A stretch of 64,000 nucleotides of DNA, from positions 1,426,001 to 1,490,000 of the forward strand of contig NZ_CP068159.1 of NCBI RefSeq assembly GCF_016728505.1, in the 5' to 3' direction. Of the stretch, positions 23,168 to 34,272 are shown piece by piece (position 1 is the stretch's first letter; each line of letters starts with the position of its first letter). The notes under the pieces were generated by a model. It did no database searches, was not told the origin of the DNA, and worked only from the letters and a program-made list of their open reading frames with translations. This DNA comes from Corynebacterium riegelii (GTDB taxonomy: Bacteria; Actinomycetota; Actinomycetes; Mycobacteriales; Mycobacteriaceae). The position numbers and the translations under genes are program-made.

Positions 23168-24922
23168 ATGTCGCAGCCTGACGCCAATCCGACAGAGACG
23201 TCAGCTACAGGTGAACTAGCAAGCATGATCATCGCGGATCAGCGCGGTGAACTTCCTGAAGCGAAAACCCCCGAGGACCATGTGGAGATGAAGTCGGAGA
23301 AAACCGGCGCGCCTGTTTCCTGGTCCATTGTGATTCCCGTGGCGGTGATTGTTGCCGCGGTAGTCGGCTGGGCGCTGACGGCAAGTGATGCGTTCACGGA
23401 ATTTGCGAACAATGCGTTTGCGTGGGTGTTGGACAACTTCGGTTGGGCCTTCATCTTCTTCGGCACCGCGTTTGTGGTGTTTGTGTTTGTGATCGCGTTT
23501 TCCAAATTTGGTTCGATTCGTTTGGGTGCCAGTGATGAGCAGCCGGAGTTCCGTACCTCTTCTTGGATTGCGATGATGTTTGCCGCCGGTATGGGTATCG
23601 GTCTGATGTTCTTCGGCGCATCCGAGCCGTTGTCCATGTATATCAACGGTGTGCCGGGGCATGAGCCCAAGGAAGTTGGCACGGCTATGTCGCAGACGAT
23701 GTTCCACTGGACGTTGCACCCGTGGGCGCTGTACGCCGTGGTCGGTTTGGCTATTGCGTACTCCACGTTCCGCTTGGGTCGCAAGCAACTGTTGTCTTCA
23801 GCCTTTGTGCCGTTGATTGGTCAGGACCGTGCAAACGGCTGGCTGGGCAAACTCATTGACGGCTTTGCCATCTTTGCCACCATCTTTGGTACCGCCTGCT
23901 CTTTGGGCCTCGGTGCGGTGCAGATCTCTTCCGGTTTGGAAGCATCCGGCTTCGTGGACAGCCCGTCGAGCAAGCTGATCGTGGGCATTGTTGCCGTACT
24001 CACGCTGGCGTTTCTGCTTTCCGCCATGTCTGGCGTGGGCAAGGGCATTCAGTGGCTGTCTAACTTCAACATGGTTGTTGCAGCACTCCTGGCTATTTTC
24101 GTGTTCGTCTTCGGCCCGACCGTGACAATTTTGAACCTGGTTCCTACCTCTATCGGTATGTACCTGCAGCAGTTCTTCGAGATGGCCGCACGTACCGCCG
24201 AGAGTGCTGATGGCAACGCCGGCGAGTTCCTCTCTGGCTGGACGATTTTCTACTGGGCATGGTGGGCATCCTGGGCGCCGTTCGTCGGTACTTTCTTGGC
24301 ACGCATTTCCCGTGGCCGCACCATCCGTGAGTTCTGCCTTGGGGTGCTTTTAGTCCCGTCCGGCCTTTCCACCCTGTGGTTCTGCATCTTCGGCGGCACC
24401 GCCATCAAGTTTGAGCAGCTGGGTAACTCCATTGCTGGCGATAGCAATGAGGAGCAGCTGTTCAACCTGCTGCACACCCTGCCGGGCGGCTTCTTCATGG
24501 GTATTTTCGCCGTGGTTCTTCTGGGCACGTTCTTCATCACCTCCGCTGACTCGGCGTCGACCGTGATGGCGTCCCTGTCCCAGGATGGCCAGACCACGCC
24601 GAAGCCACTGCTGTCTGCACTATGGGGCATTGCAACCGCAGCTGTTGGTTTGACCATGCTGACCCGTGGTGGTGCGGATACGCTCAACGCGCTGCAGAGC
24701 GTGACCATTGTTGCAGCCTCTCCATTCTTGATCATCCTGGTTGCTCTGATGTTTGCCATTGTTAAGGACGTGTCCAATGACACGATTTACCTGGCGAAGA
24801 AGGAGCAGGAGCGCTTTAACCGCAAGCTGGCTATTGAGCGCCGCGCGCTGTTGGACCAGCAGGAGTTTGAGGCAAAGCGTAAGCAAGTCAAACAAATGCT
24901 TACCCCGCGCAACCGCAAGTAG
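23168..24922 (+). CDS. betP: BCCT carrier, probable glycine betaine transporter BetP
   Basis: A 584-aa sodium-coupled carrier with twelve expected membrane helices. It has the glycine-rich [17 protein letters not shown] segment and the tryptophan-rich [18 protein letters not shown]. The acidic N-terminal tail and a long basic C-terminal helix (about 540-584, rich in Lys and Arg) match the osmosensing tails of BetP. Gene order pmt-rsmI-betP-metG equals that in C. glutamicum. AGAAGGAG precedes the ATG at 23168. It imports compatible solutes under hyperosmotic stress. Confidence 0.88.
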   Translation: MSQPDANPTETSATGELASMIIADQRGELPEAKTPEDHVEMKSEKTGAPVSWSIVIPVAVIVAAVVGWALTASDAFTEFANNAFAWVLDNFGWAFIFFGTAFVVFVFVIAFSKFGSIRLGASDEQPEFRTSSWIAMMFAAGMGIGLMFFGASEPLSMYINGVPGHEPKEVGTAMSQTMFHWTLHPWALYAVVGLAIAYSTFRLGRKQLLSSAFVPLIGQDRANGWLGKLIDGFAIFATIFGTACSLGLGAVQISSGLEASGFVDSPSSKLIVGIVAVLTLAFLLSAMSGVGKGIQWLSNFNMVVAALLAIFVFVFGPTVTILNLVPTSIGMYLQQFFEMAARTAESADGNAGEFLSGWTIFYWAWWASWAPFVGTFLARISRGRTIREFCLGVLLVPSGLSTLWFCIFGGTAIKFEQLGNSIAGDSNEEQLFNLLHTLPGGFFMGIFAVVLLGTFFITSADSASTVMASLSQDGQTTPKPLLSALWGIATAAVGLTMLTRGGADTLNALQSVTIVAASPFLIILVALMFAIVKDVSNDTIYLAKKEQERFNRKLAIERRALLDQQEFEAKRKQVKQMLTPRNRK

Positions 24923-24931
24923 CGCGTTCAT

Positions 24932-24937
24932 TATGCT
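24932..24937 (+). promoter_or_regulatory. -10 of a leaderless metG promoter
   Basis: TATGCT ends 8 nt before the metG ATG; no ribosome-binding site is present. Confidence 0.45.
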
Positions 24938-24945
24938 GTGAAGTC

Positions 24946-26790
24946 ATGAGTGCTGAGCAGACCAATCAGAATGTTCTTGTGTGCGTGGCATGGCCGTACG
25001 CAAACGGCCCACGCCACATCGGCCACGTAGCAGGCTTCGGCGTCCCATCGGACGTCTTTGCCCGCTACCAGCGAATGACCGGCAAGAACGTGCTGATGGT
25101 TTCCGGCACGGATGAGCACGGCACGCCGCTTCTGGTGCAGGCGGATAAAGAAGGTGTCACCGTCAAGGAGCTCGCCGACCGCTACAACCGCCAGATTGTT
25201 GAAGACCTGGCAGGTTTGGGCCTGAGCTATGACCTGTTCACCCGCACCACCACCCGCAACCACTACGCCGTGGTCCAGGAACTGTTCAAGGGCCTATACG
25301 AAAACGGCTACATGGTGAAAGAGACCACCCAGGGTGCTATTTCGCCGTCGACGGGCCGTACGCTTCCGGACCGCTACATTGAGGGCACCTGCCCGATCTG
25401 CGGCGCGACCGACGCCCGCGGGGATCAGTGCGATACCTGCGGTAACCAGCTCGACCCGGCTGACCTGATCAACCCGGTTTCCAAGATCAATGGTGAAACG
25501 CCGGAGTTTGTAGAAACCGAGCACTTCCTGCTGGACCTGCCTGCGCTGCACGATGAGCTGGAGGCGTGGCTGTCCAAGCGCGAGGACTGGCGTCCGAACG
25601 TGCTGAAATTCTCCCTGAACCTGCTGGAGGACATGCGCCCGCGCGCCATGACGCGCGACATTGACTGGGGCATCCCAGTGCCGGTTGAAGGCTGGGAGGA
25701 TAACCCCTCGAAGAAGCTCTACGTCTGGTTCGACGCGGTCGTTGGCTACCTGTCTGCCTCCATCGAGTGGGCGCAGCGCTCCGGCAACCCGGAAGCCTGG
25801 AAAACCTTCTGGCAGGATCCCTCCACTGAGGGCTACTACTTCATGGGCAAGGACAACATCACCTTCCACTCCCAGATCTGGCCAGCAGAGCTACTTGGTT
25901 ACGCCGGTAAGGGCGCAAAGGGCGGCAAGGTGCACGAACTGGGTGAGCTGAACTTGCCAACGGAGGTTGTCTCCTCTGAGTTTTTGACCATGTCGGGCTC
26001 CAAGTTCTCCTCCTCCAAGGGTGTGGTGATCTACGTCAAGGACTTCCTGAAGGAGTTTGGTCCGGATCCGCTGCGCTACTTCATCGCCGTGGCCGGCCCG
26101 GAGAACAATGACACGGACTTCACCTGGGACGAGTTTGTTCGCCGCGTGAACAATGAGCTTGCCAACGGCTGGGGCAACCTGGTCAACCGCACGGTGTCCA
26201 TGGCGTACAAGAACTTTGGCCAGGTGCCGGTGCCGGGGCCGCTGGAGGACAGTGACAACCGCATCCTCAAGCTGGCAGAGGACACGTTTGCGGCTGCTGG
26301 CGCGGATCTTGCCCGCGCACACTTCAAGGCCGCAATCACCAAGATCATGCACGTGGTGGGTGAGGCCAACGCGTACGTGGCGGAGCAGGAGCCGTGGAAG
26401 CTGGCCAAGGATGATACCCAGCGTGAGCGCCTGGCCACCGTGCTGTGGACCGCCCTGCAGGTGGTGTCTGACTGCAACGCCATGCTCACCCCGTTCCTGC
26501 CGCACACCGCGCAGCGCGTCCATGAAACCCTGGGGCGCACCGGCATCTGGGCCGCAACGCCGAAGGTGGAAGACGTGGTGGATGACGCGGACCACACGCT
26601 AGTTGGTGTCGGCCTGCCGGAGCAGGGCCAGACGTACCCGGTCATCACCGGTGATTACACCCAGCAGCAGGCGACGTGGGGCCGCGTTGAGGTAACCCCG
26701 GGAACTGAGCTTGCGAAGCCGCAACCGCTGATTGCAAAGCTTGACCCGGAGCTGGGGGAGACCGGCCCGGAGTGGGCACCGGTGCAGTAG
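24946..26790 (+). CDS. metG: Methionyl-tRNA synthetase
   Basis: A 614-aa class I synthetase. The HIGH-type site is in [14 protein letters not shown], the zinc ribbon has CPIC from Cys149 and a second CDTC pair, and the KMSKS loop is KFSSSKG with Lys358. An anticodon-binding domain fills about 390-560. No C-terminal tRNA-binding (EMAPII-like) extension is visible. Confidence 0.97.
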   Translation: MSAEQTNQNVLVCVAWPYANGPRHIGHVAGFGVPSDVFARYQRMTGKNVLMVSGTDEHGTPLLVQADKEGVTVKELADRYNRQIVEDLAGLGLSYDLFTRTTTRNHYAVVQELFKGLYENGYMVKETTQGAISPSTGRTLPDRYIEGTCPICGATDARGDQCDTCGNQLDPADLINPVSKINGETPEFVETEHFLLDLPALHDELEAWLSKREDWRPNVLKFSLNLLEDMRPRAMTRDIDWGIPVPVEGWEDNPSKKLYVWFDAVVGYLSASIEWAQRSGNPEAWKTFWQDPSTEGYYFMGKDNITFHSQIWPAELLGYAGKGAKGGKVHELGELNLPTEVVSSEFLTMSGSKFSSSKGVVIYVKDFLKEFGPDPLRYFIAVAGPENNDTDFTWDEFVRRVNNELANGWGNLVNRTVSMAYKNFGQVPVPGPLEDSDNRILKLAEDTFAAAGADLARAHFKAAITKIMHVVGEANAYVAEQEPWKLAKDDTQRERLATVLWTALQVVSDCNAMLTPFLPHTAQRVHETLGRTGIWAATPKVEDVVDDADHTLVGVGLPEQGQTYPVITGDYTQQQATWGRVEVTPGTELAKPQPLIAKLDPELGETGPEWAPVQ

Positions 26791-26887
26791 TCACGCAAAT
26801 GTAACGCAAAGTTCACACAGTGTTGGACGAAACGTTCATCTGAGATGCTTATGGTGAACGCATCGTCCATACGTGAAGGAGCTATGC

Positions 26888-27544
26888 GTGACTTGCAGCA
26901 TCGTTTTTGATTTCGACGGGACCCTAGCAATTGGGCATGGGCCAGTTCTGGCCTACGCCCGAGCGGTAGCCCCATTGGCAAAGGACAACTTTGTCGAACG
27001 AGTTGAAGATGAGCTGCGAGCCTATGACGCAGGTGAAGCTTCCTACCGCGACGGCTATCACGTCGTGGCAGAGGTGGCTGCGCAAGATGGCGTGCCTTCC
27101 GAGGCGATGAACCAGGCCTACCAGCAGAGCCGAACGGTGCTGGGTACTCCCGAAGCACCGATCGACGCCCCGGACGGCCTGATAGAAATCCTTGATGCGC
27201 TTCGCGGATTGGCAACGCTGCATGTTGCAACCAACGCGCCGGCTATCGGTGTTGAGCAGATCCTTGAATCCTGGGGAGCTCGCCCGTACTTTGACCAGCT
27301 GCACACCCAGGTGGGCAAGCCAGATGGTTTGTACCCGATTGTGGAGCAGCTGCTTGAGCAAGGACCGGTGCTTTCCGTCGGCGACATCTATGATTTCGAC
27401 CTCAAGCCAGCCCATGACCTCGGCGCGGACACCGCATTAGTCGGTGCTACCGCGCAGTCTTCAACGGTGGAGGTGACCATGCGCGGAAACACCATTACGG
27501 ATCTGCGCCATGACATGCTCCGCTGGGCTGCGCGCAGCAGCTAG
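26888..27544 (+). CDS. HAD-superfamily hydrolase
   Basis: A 218-aa HAD protein with the nucleophile motif FDFDGT near the N-terminus, a helical cap, the motif II region LHVATNAPA, Lys in VGKPDG and the acidic motif VGDIYDFDL. GTG at 26888 is preferred because AAGGAG lies 8 nt upstream. Genes for a phosphonate-type importer follow 39 nt downstream, so it may act on an imported phosphorylated compound. The substrate is not predictable from sequence. Confidence 0.8.
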   Translation: MTCSIVFDFDGTLAIGHGPVLAYARAVAPLAKDNFVERVEDELRAYDAGEASYRDGYHVVAEVAAQDGVPSEAMNQAYQQSRTVLGTPEAPIDAPDGLIEILDALRGLATLHVATNAPAIGVEQILESWGARPYFDQLHTQVGKPDGLYPIVEQLLEQGPVLSVGDIYDFDLKPAHDLGADTALVGATAQSSTVEVTMRGNTITDLRHDMLRWAARSS

Positions 27545-27583
27545 CCCACCCCATCCACAGCTTTTCCGAAAGGACCTTTCCTC

Positions 27584-28594
27584 ATGCGTAAACCTGCTCT
27601 TGCCCTCGGTGCGTTGCTGACCACCGCGGCACTGACCCTGACTGCCTGCTCGGATTCTTCTACCTCTACTGACACCAATGCTTCCGGTAGCGCTGAGTGG
27701 CCGAAGTCCATCACCATCTCGCTTGTACCTGCAACGGAGGGCGAGAACCTGGCTGAGGCGCTCAAGCCTTTGACCTCCTACCTGTCCGAGAACCTGGGCA
27801 TCGAGGTCAACGGTGTTGTGGCGAATGATTACGCGGCAACCGTTGAGGCTATCGGTGCTGACCAGGCACAGGTTGCTATTACGGACGCTGGCTCCCTGTA
27901 CAACGCCATGAACCAGTACAACGCGAAGCTGATCCTGCGGGACGTGCGCTTCGGCGCAACCTCGTACGCTTCGGTTGCTTACACCAACAACCCGGAGAAG
28001 TACTGCGACGATGAGCCTGTGATGGCTACCTACGCTGCTTCGGAGACGGAGTTTGCGTACTGCAACGGCCTGGAAGAGGCGGCTGCAGCTGAGGGCAAGG
28101 GTCCGAAGGCAGTTGAGGCGCTGAAGAAGGTCGAGGCTGGCACCAAGGTTGCGCTTCAGGCTGTGACCTCCCCGGCTGGCTACCAGTACCCGGTCGTAGC
28201 GCTGGAGGATCAGGGTGTGGACGTATCCACGCTTAGCGAGGTTCCGGTGCAGGGCAACAACAACGCCATGCTTGCTGTACTCAAGGGTGATGCTGAAGTT
28301 GGCTTTGGCTACTGGGACGCTCGCGCTTCCATCATCAAGGAGGCCCCGGAGGCTGCAACCGACATGGTTGCATTTGCGTACACCGAGATGATCCCGAACG
28401 GTGGTGTCGTTGTCACCGACACCCTGCCGGAAGACCTGGTTGCGCAGCTGACGGAGCTGATGGACAACTACGCAGATTCCTCCGAGGAAGCAAAGACGAT
28501 CATGCAGGAACTGGTTGGTCTGACCGACTGGACTGCACAGACCGATGAGGAAGAGATCCAGCGCTACGGCGAGATCTACACCCGCTTCAAGTAA
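27584..28594 (+). CDS. phnD: PhnD-like substrate-binding lipoprotein
   Basis: A 336-aa binding protein with a signal peptide ending in the lipobox LTAC (Cys22) and a PhnD/PtxB fold: SLVPATEGENL at the N-terminus, AQVAITDAGSLYNAM and VGFGYWDARASI. Such proteins bind phosphonate, phosphite or related oxyanions; the ligand cannot be read from sequence. It is the first gene of phnD-C-E-E. AAAGGA precedes the ATG. Confidence 0.85.
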   Translation: MRKPALALGALLTTAALTLTACSDSSTSTDTNASGSAEWPKSITISLVPATEGENLAEALKPLTSYLSENLGIEVNGVVANDYAATVEAIGADQAQVAITDAGSLYNAMNQYNAKLILRDVRFGATSYASVAYTNNPEKYCDDEPVMATYAASETEFAYCNGLEEAAAAEGKGPKAVEALKKVEAGTKVALQAVTSPAGYQYPVVALEDQGVDVSTLSEVPVQGNNNAMLAVLKGDAEVGFGYWDARASIIKEAPEAATDMVAFAYTEMIPNGGVVVTDTLPEDLVAQLTELMDNYADSSEEAKTIMQELVGLTDWTAQTDEEEIQRYGEIYTRFK

Positions 28595-28618
28595 CACCCT
28601 TTTTCGGAAAGTTCCACC

Positions 28619-29416
28619 ATGAGCACCACAGACAACGTATCGCCGTGGCCAATTACGTTGGACCACGTATCGGTTACCTATCCCAACGGCACGCAGGCGT
28701 TGAAGGACGTCTCTATTGCAATCGAGCCCGGCGAGATGGTCGCCGTGGTGGGACTGTCCGGATCAGGTAAATCCACGCTGATCCGCACCATCAACGGGTT
28801 GGCCACGCCGACCGCAGGCACCCTCAAAGTCGGCCCATATGACATGCATGACCTCAAAGGCAAGCAGTTGCGCGAGGCTCGTGGGAAGATCGGCATGATT
28901 TTCCAGCAGTTCAACCTGGCTGAGCGGACAGATGTGTATCACAACGTGTTGGTGGGCAGCTTTGCCCGCAACCCGTGGTGGCGCACTATGTTTGATCTGC
29001 CCACACAGGAAGACAAGGATCTGGCGCTGCAGTCGCTGGAATCTGTTGGCATGTTGGAGAAAGTCTGGACACGGGCAGGTGCGCTTTCCGGCGGTCAGAA
29101 ACAGCGTGTGGCCATTGCCCGTGCGCTGACCCAAAAGCCGAAGGTCATGCTTGCAGACGAGCCCGTGGCCTCTCTCGACCCGCCAACCTCTCATGCAGTG
29201 ATGCGCGATTTGCGGCGCATCAACCAGGAGCAAGGACTCACCGTGCTAGTGAATCTGCACCTGATTGACCTGGCGCGCCAGTACACCACGCGCTTGATCG
29301 GCTTGCGCAACGGTGAGCTGGTGTACGACGGGCAGACAGCAGACGCCACGGACCGTGACTTCGAGGAGATCTACGGTCGCCCTGTGCTTCCGGACGACGT
29401 GCTGGGAGCGCACTAA
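28619..29416 (+). CDS. phnC: Phosphonate/phosphite-type ABC transporter ATPase
   Basis: A 265-aa ATPase with Walker [10 protein letters not shown], a Q-loop in [10 protein letters not shown], the signature [15 protein letters not shown], Walker [12 protein letters not shown] and the switch His in VNLHLIDLA. It is most similar in layout to PhnC. It energises the two permeases encoded directly downstream; the next ATG overlaps its stop. Confidence 0.9.
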   Translation: MSTTDNVSPWPITLDHVSVTYPNGTQALKDVSIAIEPGEMVAVVGLSGSGKSTLIRTINGLATPTAGTLKVGPYDMHDLKGKQLREARGKIGMIFQQFNLAERTDVYHNVLVGSFARNPWWRTMFDLPTQEDKDLALQSLESVGMLEKVWTRAGALSGGQKQRVAIARALTQKPKVMLADEPVASLDPPTSHAVMRDLRRINQEQGLTVLVNLHLIDLARQYTTRLIGLRNGELVYDGQTADATDRDFEEIYGRPVLPDDVLGAH

Positions 29417-30228
29417 TGGCCCAGCCGTTGACTCAGCCGTTGAATGTTCCTGACAAGCCTCGAAATATCGGCCGCACCCTTGCTATTACTGCGGCTGTTG
29501 TTGCGTTTACCGCGCTGACGGTGACACCCCAGATCGGTGGCATTGCCATTGACCTGGAATCCATCGCCCGCAACTGGCGAAACGGTGCGGCGAAGCTGTG
29601 GCAGATGCTGCAGCCCAACTTCGCGTTTTTGCCGCGCACGCTTTACCCAATGTTGGAAACGCTGCAGATGGCGTTCGTGGGTGCGGTGTTATCTGCAATC
29701 ATTTCTGTACCGCTGACCTTGTGGGCGGCATCCGCCACCAACCCAAACCGCGTAAGCCGTGGCATCGTACGCACGCTGATTAACATCATGCGATCCGTGC
29801 CGGACCTGGTGTATGCCTCCATCTTGGTGGCCATGGTCGGTGTCGGTGCGCTGCCGGGTGTGATCACGTTGTTCCTGTTCAACCTGGGCATTGTGGTCAA
29901 GCTGGTATCTGAAGCGATTGACTCTGCAGACCACGCCTACATCGAAGCGGGTCATGCCTCTGGCGGCACACAATTCCAAATCAACCACGCAATGGCGCTG
30001 CCACAGGTCATGCCCTTGTTTGCCAACCAGTGGCTATACACGTTGGAGCTCAACGTGCGTGTGTCCGCCATCTTGGGTCTGGTCGGTGCCGGCGGTATCG
30101 GACGCCTGCTTGAAGAGCGCCGCGCGTTCTTCGCCTACGACGACGTATCCATCATCATTTTGGAAATCCTGGTTGTGGTGGTGTTGGTGGAGGTCGTCTC
30201 CAACTGGCTGCGAAAGAGGTTGGTGTAA
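29416..30228 (+). CDS. phnE1: Phosphonate-type ABC permease 1
   Basis: A 270-aa permease with about six membrane segments and the EAA-type loop EAGHASGGTQFQINHAMALP, typical of PhnE. The start overlaps the phnC stop. A paralogous permease follows immediately, so the transporter is probably a heterodimer in the membrane. Confidence 0.88.
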   Translation: MAQPLTQPLNVPDKPRNIGRTLAITAAVVAFTALTVTPQIGGIAIDLESIARNWRNGAAKLWQMLQPNFAFLPRTLYPMLETLQMAFVGAVLSAIISVPLTLWAASATNPNRVSRGIVRTLINIMRSVPDLVYASILVAMVGVGALPGVITLFLFNLGIVVKLVSEAIDSADHAYIEAGHASGGTQFQINHAMALPQVMPLFANQWLYTLELNVRVSAILGLVGAGGIGRLLEERRAFFAYDDVSIIILEILVVVVLVEVVSNWLRKRLV

Positions 30229-31122
30229 ATGCCTCCCAAACCACGCAAAACATACGAAACAATTGCAACAATCGCGCTTGCGCTGATCGCGCTGGTCTCC
30301 ATTGGCACACTGGACATTAAGTGGGGCGAGCTGCCCAAGGTGCCGGGGCAGATCTGGCATTACATGACGCTGATGTTCGCGGACCCAGACTGGTCTCGCC
30401 TGGGGCGTGCCGCCCTAGAAATGTGGCGTTCTATTTCCATGGCGTGGGTAGGCATGATCGGCACCGTGGTGCTCTCCATCCCGCTGGGAATGTTGGCCGC
30501 TCGCGGTGTGGGACCAGCGTGGCTGCGTGCGCTGCTACGAGGCATCTTCGCCGTGATCCGTGCCTTCCCGGAGGCTGTGATCGCCATTATCTTGCTCACC
30601 GTCACCGGCCTGACTCCGTTCACTGGCGCACTTGCATTGGCTATCGCAGGTATTGGCCAGCAGGCGAAGTGGACCTACGAAACGATTGAGTCCATGCCGA
30701 ATGGGCCTGCGGAAGCCGTGCGCGCAGCTGGTGGCACCACCGCTGAGACGGTGAGGTGGGCGTTGTGGCCGCAGGCGGCGCCGTCCTTGATCAGCTTTGC
30801 CTTGTACCGTTTTGAAATCAACATCCGAACCTCCGCTGTCCTTGGCATGGTGGGTGCGGGAGGTATCGGTGCGATGCTGGCAAACTACACCAACTACCGC
30901 CAGTGGGACGTGGTGGGCATGACGCTGATCGTGGTCATCGTGTCAACAATGGTGGTGGATGCTGTTTCTGGCGCAATCAGGCGCCGCATTATGGAAGGAG
31001 CCACTGCCCGTGCAGCCAACGAACCCGCAAGCACCGCCAAGCGTGCGAATCGCAGCGTCGATGAGCTCACTCCAGCCGAAGGAGAAGACGGTCGCGGAGG
31101 CGATCCTGTGCCAACCAGCTAA
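30229..31122 (+). CDS. phnE2: Phosphonate-type ABC permease 2
   Basis: A 297-aa PhnE paralogue with the loop EAVRAAGGTTAETVRWALWP and FEINIRTSAVLGMVGAGGIG. It starts at the base after the phnE1 stop. The C-terminal 38 codons overlap the start of the RpiR-type gene in another frame, an unusually long overlap. Confidence 0.88.
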   Translation: MPPKPRKTYETIATIALALIALVSIGTLDIKWGELPKVPGQIWHYMTLMFADPDWSRLGRAALEMWRSISMAWVGMIGTVVLSIPLGMLAARGVGPAWLRALLRGIFAVIRAFPEAVIAIILLTVTGLTPFTGALALAIAGIGQQAKWTYETIESMPNGPAEAVRAAGGTTAETVRWALWPQAAPSLISFALYRFEINIRTSAVLGMVGAGGIGAMLANYTNYRQWDVVGMTLIVVIVSTMVVDAVSGAIRRRIMEGATARAANEPASTAKRANRSVDELTPAEGEDGRGGDPVPTS

Positions 31123-31873
31123 CGCTGTTGAGATGACCGCGCAGCAGCTGGCCGACCATGTCGGGGTCAGCCGAGCAAGCGTCATCCGCACTGCCCAAAG
31201 CCTTGGGTATGCAGGGTTTCCGCAGTTGCGGGTCGCCCTTGCCCAGGAGCAGGCAGCGGGTTCTTCTCCCTTGTCAGTGGCAACGCAAACCAACTCCACC
31301 GCAACCAGCGTCGCAGACTATGTGGCGCAGTTTGCGGAGCGCCTCTCGGCATCCTTCGGTGCGCTTGATGAAGGCGCGATTCAACGAACCATCGAGCTGC
31401 TTGATATTGCCGAGCGCGTCTTGGTGGTAGCCAATGGGTTCTCTGCGCCACTTGGGTTGGATTTTGCGCAGCGCCTCGTGTCGGCGGGCAGGCACGCGGA
31501 GTGGCACACCGATTCCACGACGCAGCGAATTGCCGCGCACCACCTCGGCGAAAAATCGGTATGTTTTGTGTTTTCCGGCTCGGGTTCAAGCCAAGCAACC
31601 TTGCATGCCGCCCGGCAGGCTAGCGACAGTGGTGCGACCGTGATCGCGGCGACAAGCTTTTCGCCGTCACCGCTGACCGAAGTCGCAGACGTGGTGCTGT
31701 TGGTGCCACCGGTTAAACCCTCGTTCCAAGACGAGCTGATCCACACCTCCCGCGCCGCACTGATGCTGCTGAATGAACAGCTGGTGCAGCTGTTGCTGAA
31801 CCACCGTGGCGAACGTGGTGATGAGGCGCGCCGGGCGTCGCTGACCATGATCGGAGATGCGCTGGAAAGCTAG
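31010..31873 (+). CDS. RpiR-family transcriptional regulator with SIS domain
   Basis: A 287-aa regulator with an N-terminal helix-turn-helix (about 10-80: LQPKEKTVAEAI, QLADHVGVSRASVIRTAQSLGY) and a sugar-isomerase (SIS) domain (about 120-265: VVANGFSAPLGLDFAQRL, CFVFSGSGSSQATL). GTG at 31010 is chosen because GGAAGGAG lies 9 nt upstream and the full HTH family start is kept; this makes a 113-nt overlap with phnE2. It probably controls the importer operon in response to a phosphorylated ligand. Its TAG overlaps the next gene's stop in CTAG. Confidence 0.82.
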   Translation: MQPTNPQAPPSVRIAASMSSLQPKEKTVAEAILCQPANAVEMTAQQLADHVGVSRASVIRTAQSLGYAGFPQLRVALAQEQAAGSSPLSVATQTNSTATSVADYVAQFAERLSASFGALDEGAIQRTIELLDIAERVLVVANGFSAPLGLDFAQRLVSAGRHAEWHTDSTTQRIAAHHLGEKSVCFVFSGSGSSQATLHAARQASDSGATVIAATSFSPSPLTEVADVVLLVPPVKPSFQDELIHTSRAALMLLNEQLVQLLLNHRGERGDEARRASLTMIGDALES

Positions 31874-32250
31874 CCCAGAAACTGCTCCAAAAACGTGGTG
31901 AGTTTTCCAGTCTCCTCGTCCTCGAACCGCTGGTCCACCACAATCATTGGTGCTGCGTACTTTTCGTCTTTGTGGACGACGAGGTCGGTGCCGTAGGCGT
32001 CGATAAGCAAGGCCCAAGAGTAACCCTCTCGGACGAGGGCCTGGCCGAGTGCGGTGCCGTAGATGCGGGCGGTCTCGCCGCGGGGGAAGCTGCGCTGCAC
32101 GTCCGCAGGTAGCGCGAGGAAATCCGCGAGCTCATTCTCAAAGGCGCTAACCACATCTTGGGGTGTGCCGCCGATGCCGCGGCCGATGGCTTCTGCCAAG
32201 TCGCGGTCGATTTGGGTTTGGGTGGCGCTGTCAATCGGTTCAAATGCCAT
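31870..32250 (-). CDS. DUF3806-like protein, unknown function
   Basis: A 126-aa soluble protein starting MAFEPIDSATQTQIDRDLAE, with LGQALVREGYSWALLIDAYGTDLVV, a pattern seen in DUF3806 proteins. The ATG at 32250 has TAGAAT 8 nt upstream on the minus strand. It is divergent from tatD by 13 bp and its stop overlaps that of the RpiR gene. Confidence 0.7.
   Translation of the reverse strand: MAFEPIDSATQTQIDRDLAEAIGRGIGGTPQDVVSAFENELADFLALPADVQRSFPRGETARIYGTALGQALVREGYSWALLIDAYGTDLVVHKDEKYAAPMIVVDQRFEDEETGKLTTFLEQFLG
31993..32010 (+). repeat. Copy of the GCGTCGRYAAGC interspersed motif
   Basis: GTAGGCGTCGATAAGCAA, inside the DUF3806-like gene (encodes part of LLIDAY on the minus strand). Confidence 0.4.
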
Positions 32251-32264
32251 AGGGTTGGATTCTA
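32250..32264. promoter_or_regulatory. Interlocked divergent leaderless promoters
   Basis: On the plus strand TAGGGT at 32250-32255 lies 8 nt before the tatD ATG (32264). On the minus strand TAGAAT at 32264-32259 lies 8 nt before the DUF3806-like ATG (32250). Each -10 touches the other gene's first base, so the two promoters probably exclude each other. Confidence 0.5.
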
Positions 32265-33085
32265 TGAGCAAAAAGCCGCGACCCACTCCCGAGCCCGCGA
32301 AGACGATCCCCGGTCTTATCGACGCCCACACCCACCTCACCAGCTGCCCCCACCCAGCCCAAGACCTCATTGACCGTGCCCACGCCGCTGGTGTGGAGCG
32401 CATTTGCACAGTTGGGGACGGACTGGCAGAAGCCGAGGCGGCCCTTGAGATAGCCAAGAACCATGAGGGTGTGTTTGCCGCGTGCGCGGTGCACCCGACG
32501 CGTGCGCACGAGGTGGATGACGCAGCGCGCGCACGCCTTCGGGAGCTGGTGGCGGACCCGAAGTGTGTGGCGGTGGGGGAGACCGGCATTGATACCTATT
32601 GGATTACGCATGACCCGGACCGCACCGCACCGCTGGATGTGCAGGAGGAGGTGTTTCGCTGGCATATCGACCTGGCGGTGGAATCCGGAAAAGCGCTGAT
32701 GATTCACAACCGCGAGGGGGACGCGGAGATTATGCGCATTCTTGCGGATGTCCCGCAGCCGAAACACGTCATCCTGCACTGCTTCTCCTCGCCGGTAGAG
32801 GTGGCGCGAGAGGCCCTGGATCGCGGCTACGTGCTGAGCTTTGCCGGAAACGTGACCTTTAAACGCAATGATTTCCTGCGCGAGGCAGCAGCAATGGCAC
32901 CTGCGGGCCAGTATCTGATTGAGACGGATGCGCCGTATATGACGCCGGAGCCGTTTCGGGGGGCGCGTAATGAGCCGTCGTTAATCGGGTACACGGCACT
33001 GGCGATCGCGGAGGCTCGTGGGGTGGATGTTGCACAAGTGGCCAAAGAGGTAGGGGAGACGTTTTCGCAGGTCTACGGCGTCTAA
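32264..33085 (+). CDS. tatD: TatD-family metal-dependent hydrolase
   Basis: A 273-aa TIM-barrel DNase-like hydrolase with metal ligands in GLIDAHTHL, the central VGETGID, LMIHNREGD, ILHCFSS and the C-terminal LIETDAPYM. The ATG at 32264 is chosen: earlier in-frame codons would run into the divergent gene, and TAGGGT lies 8 nt upstream. The tatD-rpf2-rsmA-ispE order is conserved in Actinobacteria. Confidence 0.92.
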   Translation: MSKKPRPTPEPAKTIPGLIDAHTHLTSCPHPAQDLIDRAHAAGVERICTVGDGLAEAEAALEIAKNHEGVFAACAVHPTRAHEVDDAARARLRELVADPKCVAVGETGIDTYWITHDPDRTAPLDVQEEVFRWHIDLAVESGKALMIHNREGDAEIMRILADVPQPKHVILHCFSSPVEVAREALDRGYVLSFAGNVTFKRNDFLREAAAMAPAGQYLIETDAPYMTPEPFRGARNEPSLIGYTALAIAEARGVDVAQVAKEVGETFSQVYGV

Positions 33086-33089
33086 AAAC

Positions 33090-34263
<1,174 letters not shown>

Positions 34264-34272
34264 TCTCGCCGT

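Noticed and set aside
32315..32329. Minus-strand GTGGGCGTCGATAAG in tatD as a signature-motif copy
   Set aside because: It encodes the conserved TatD metal-binding LIDAH, so protein function alone explains most of it.
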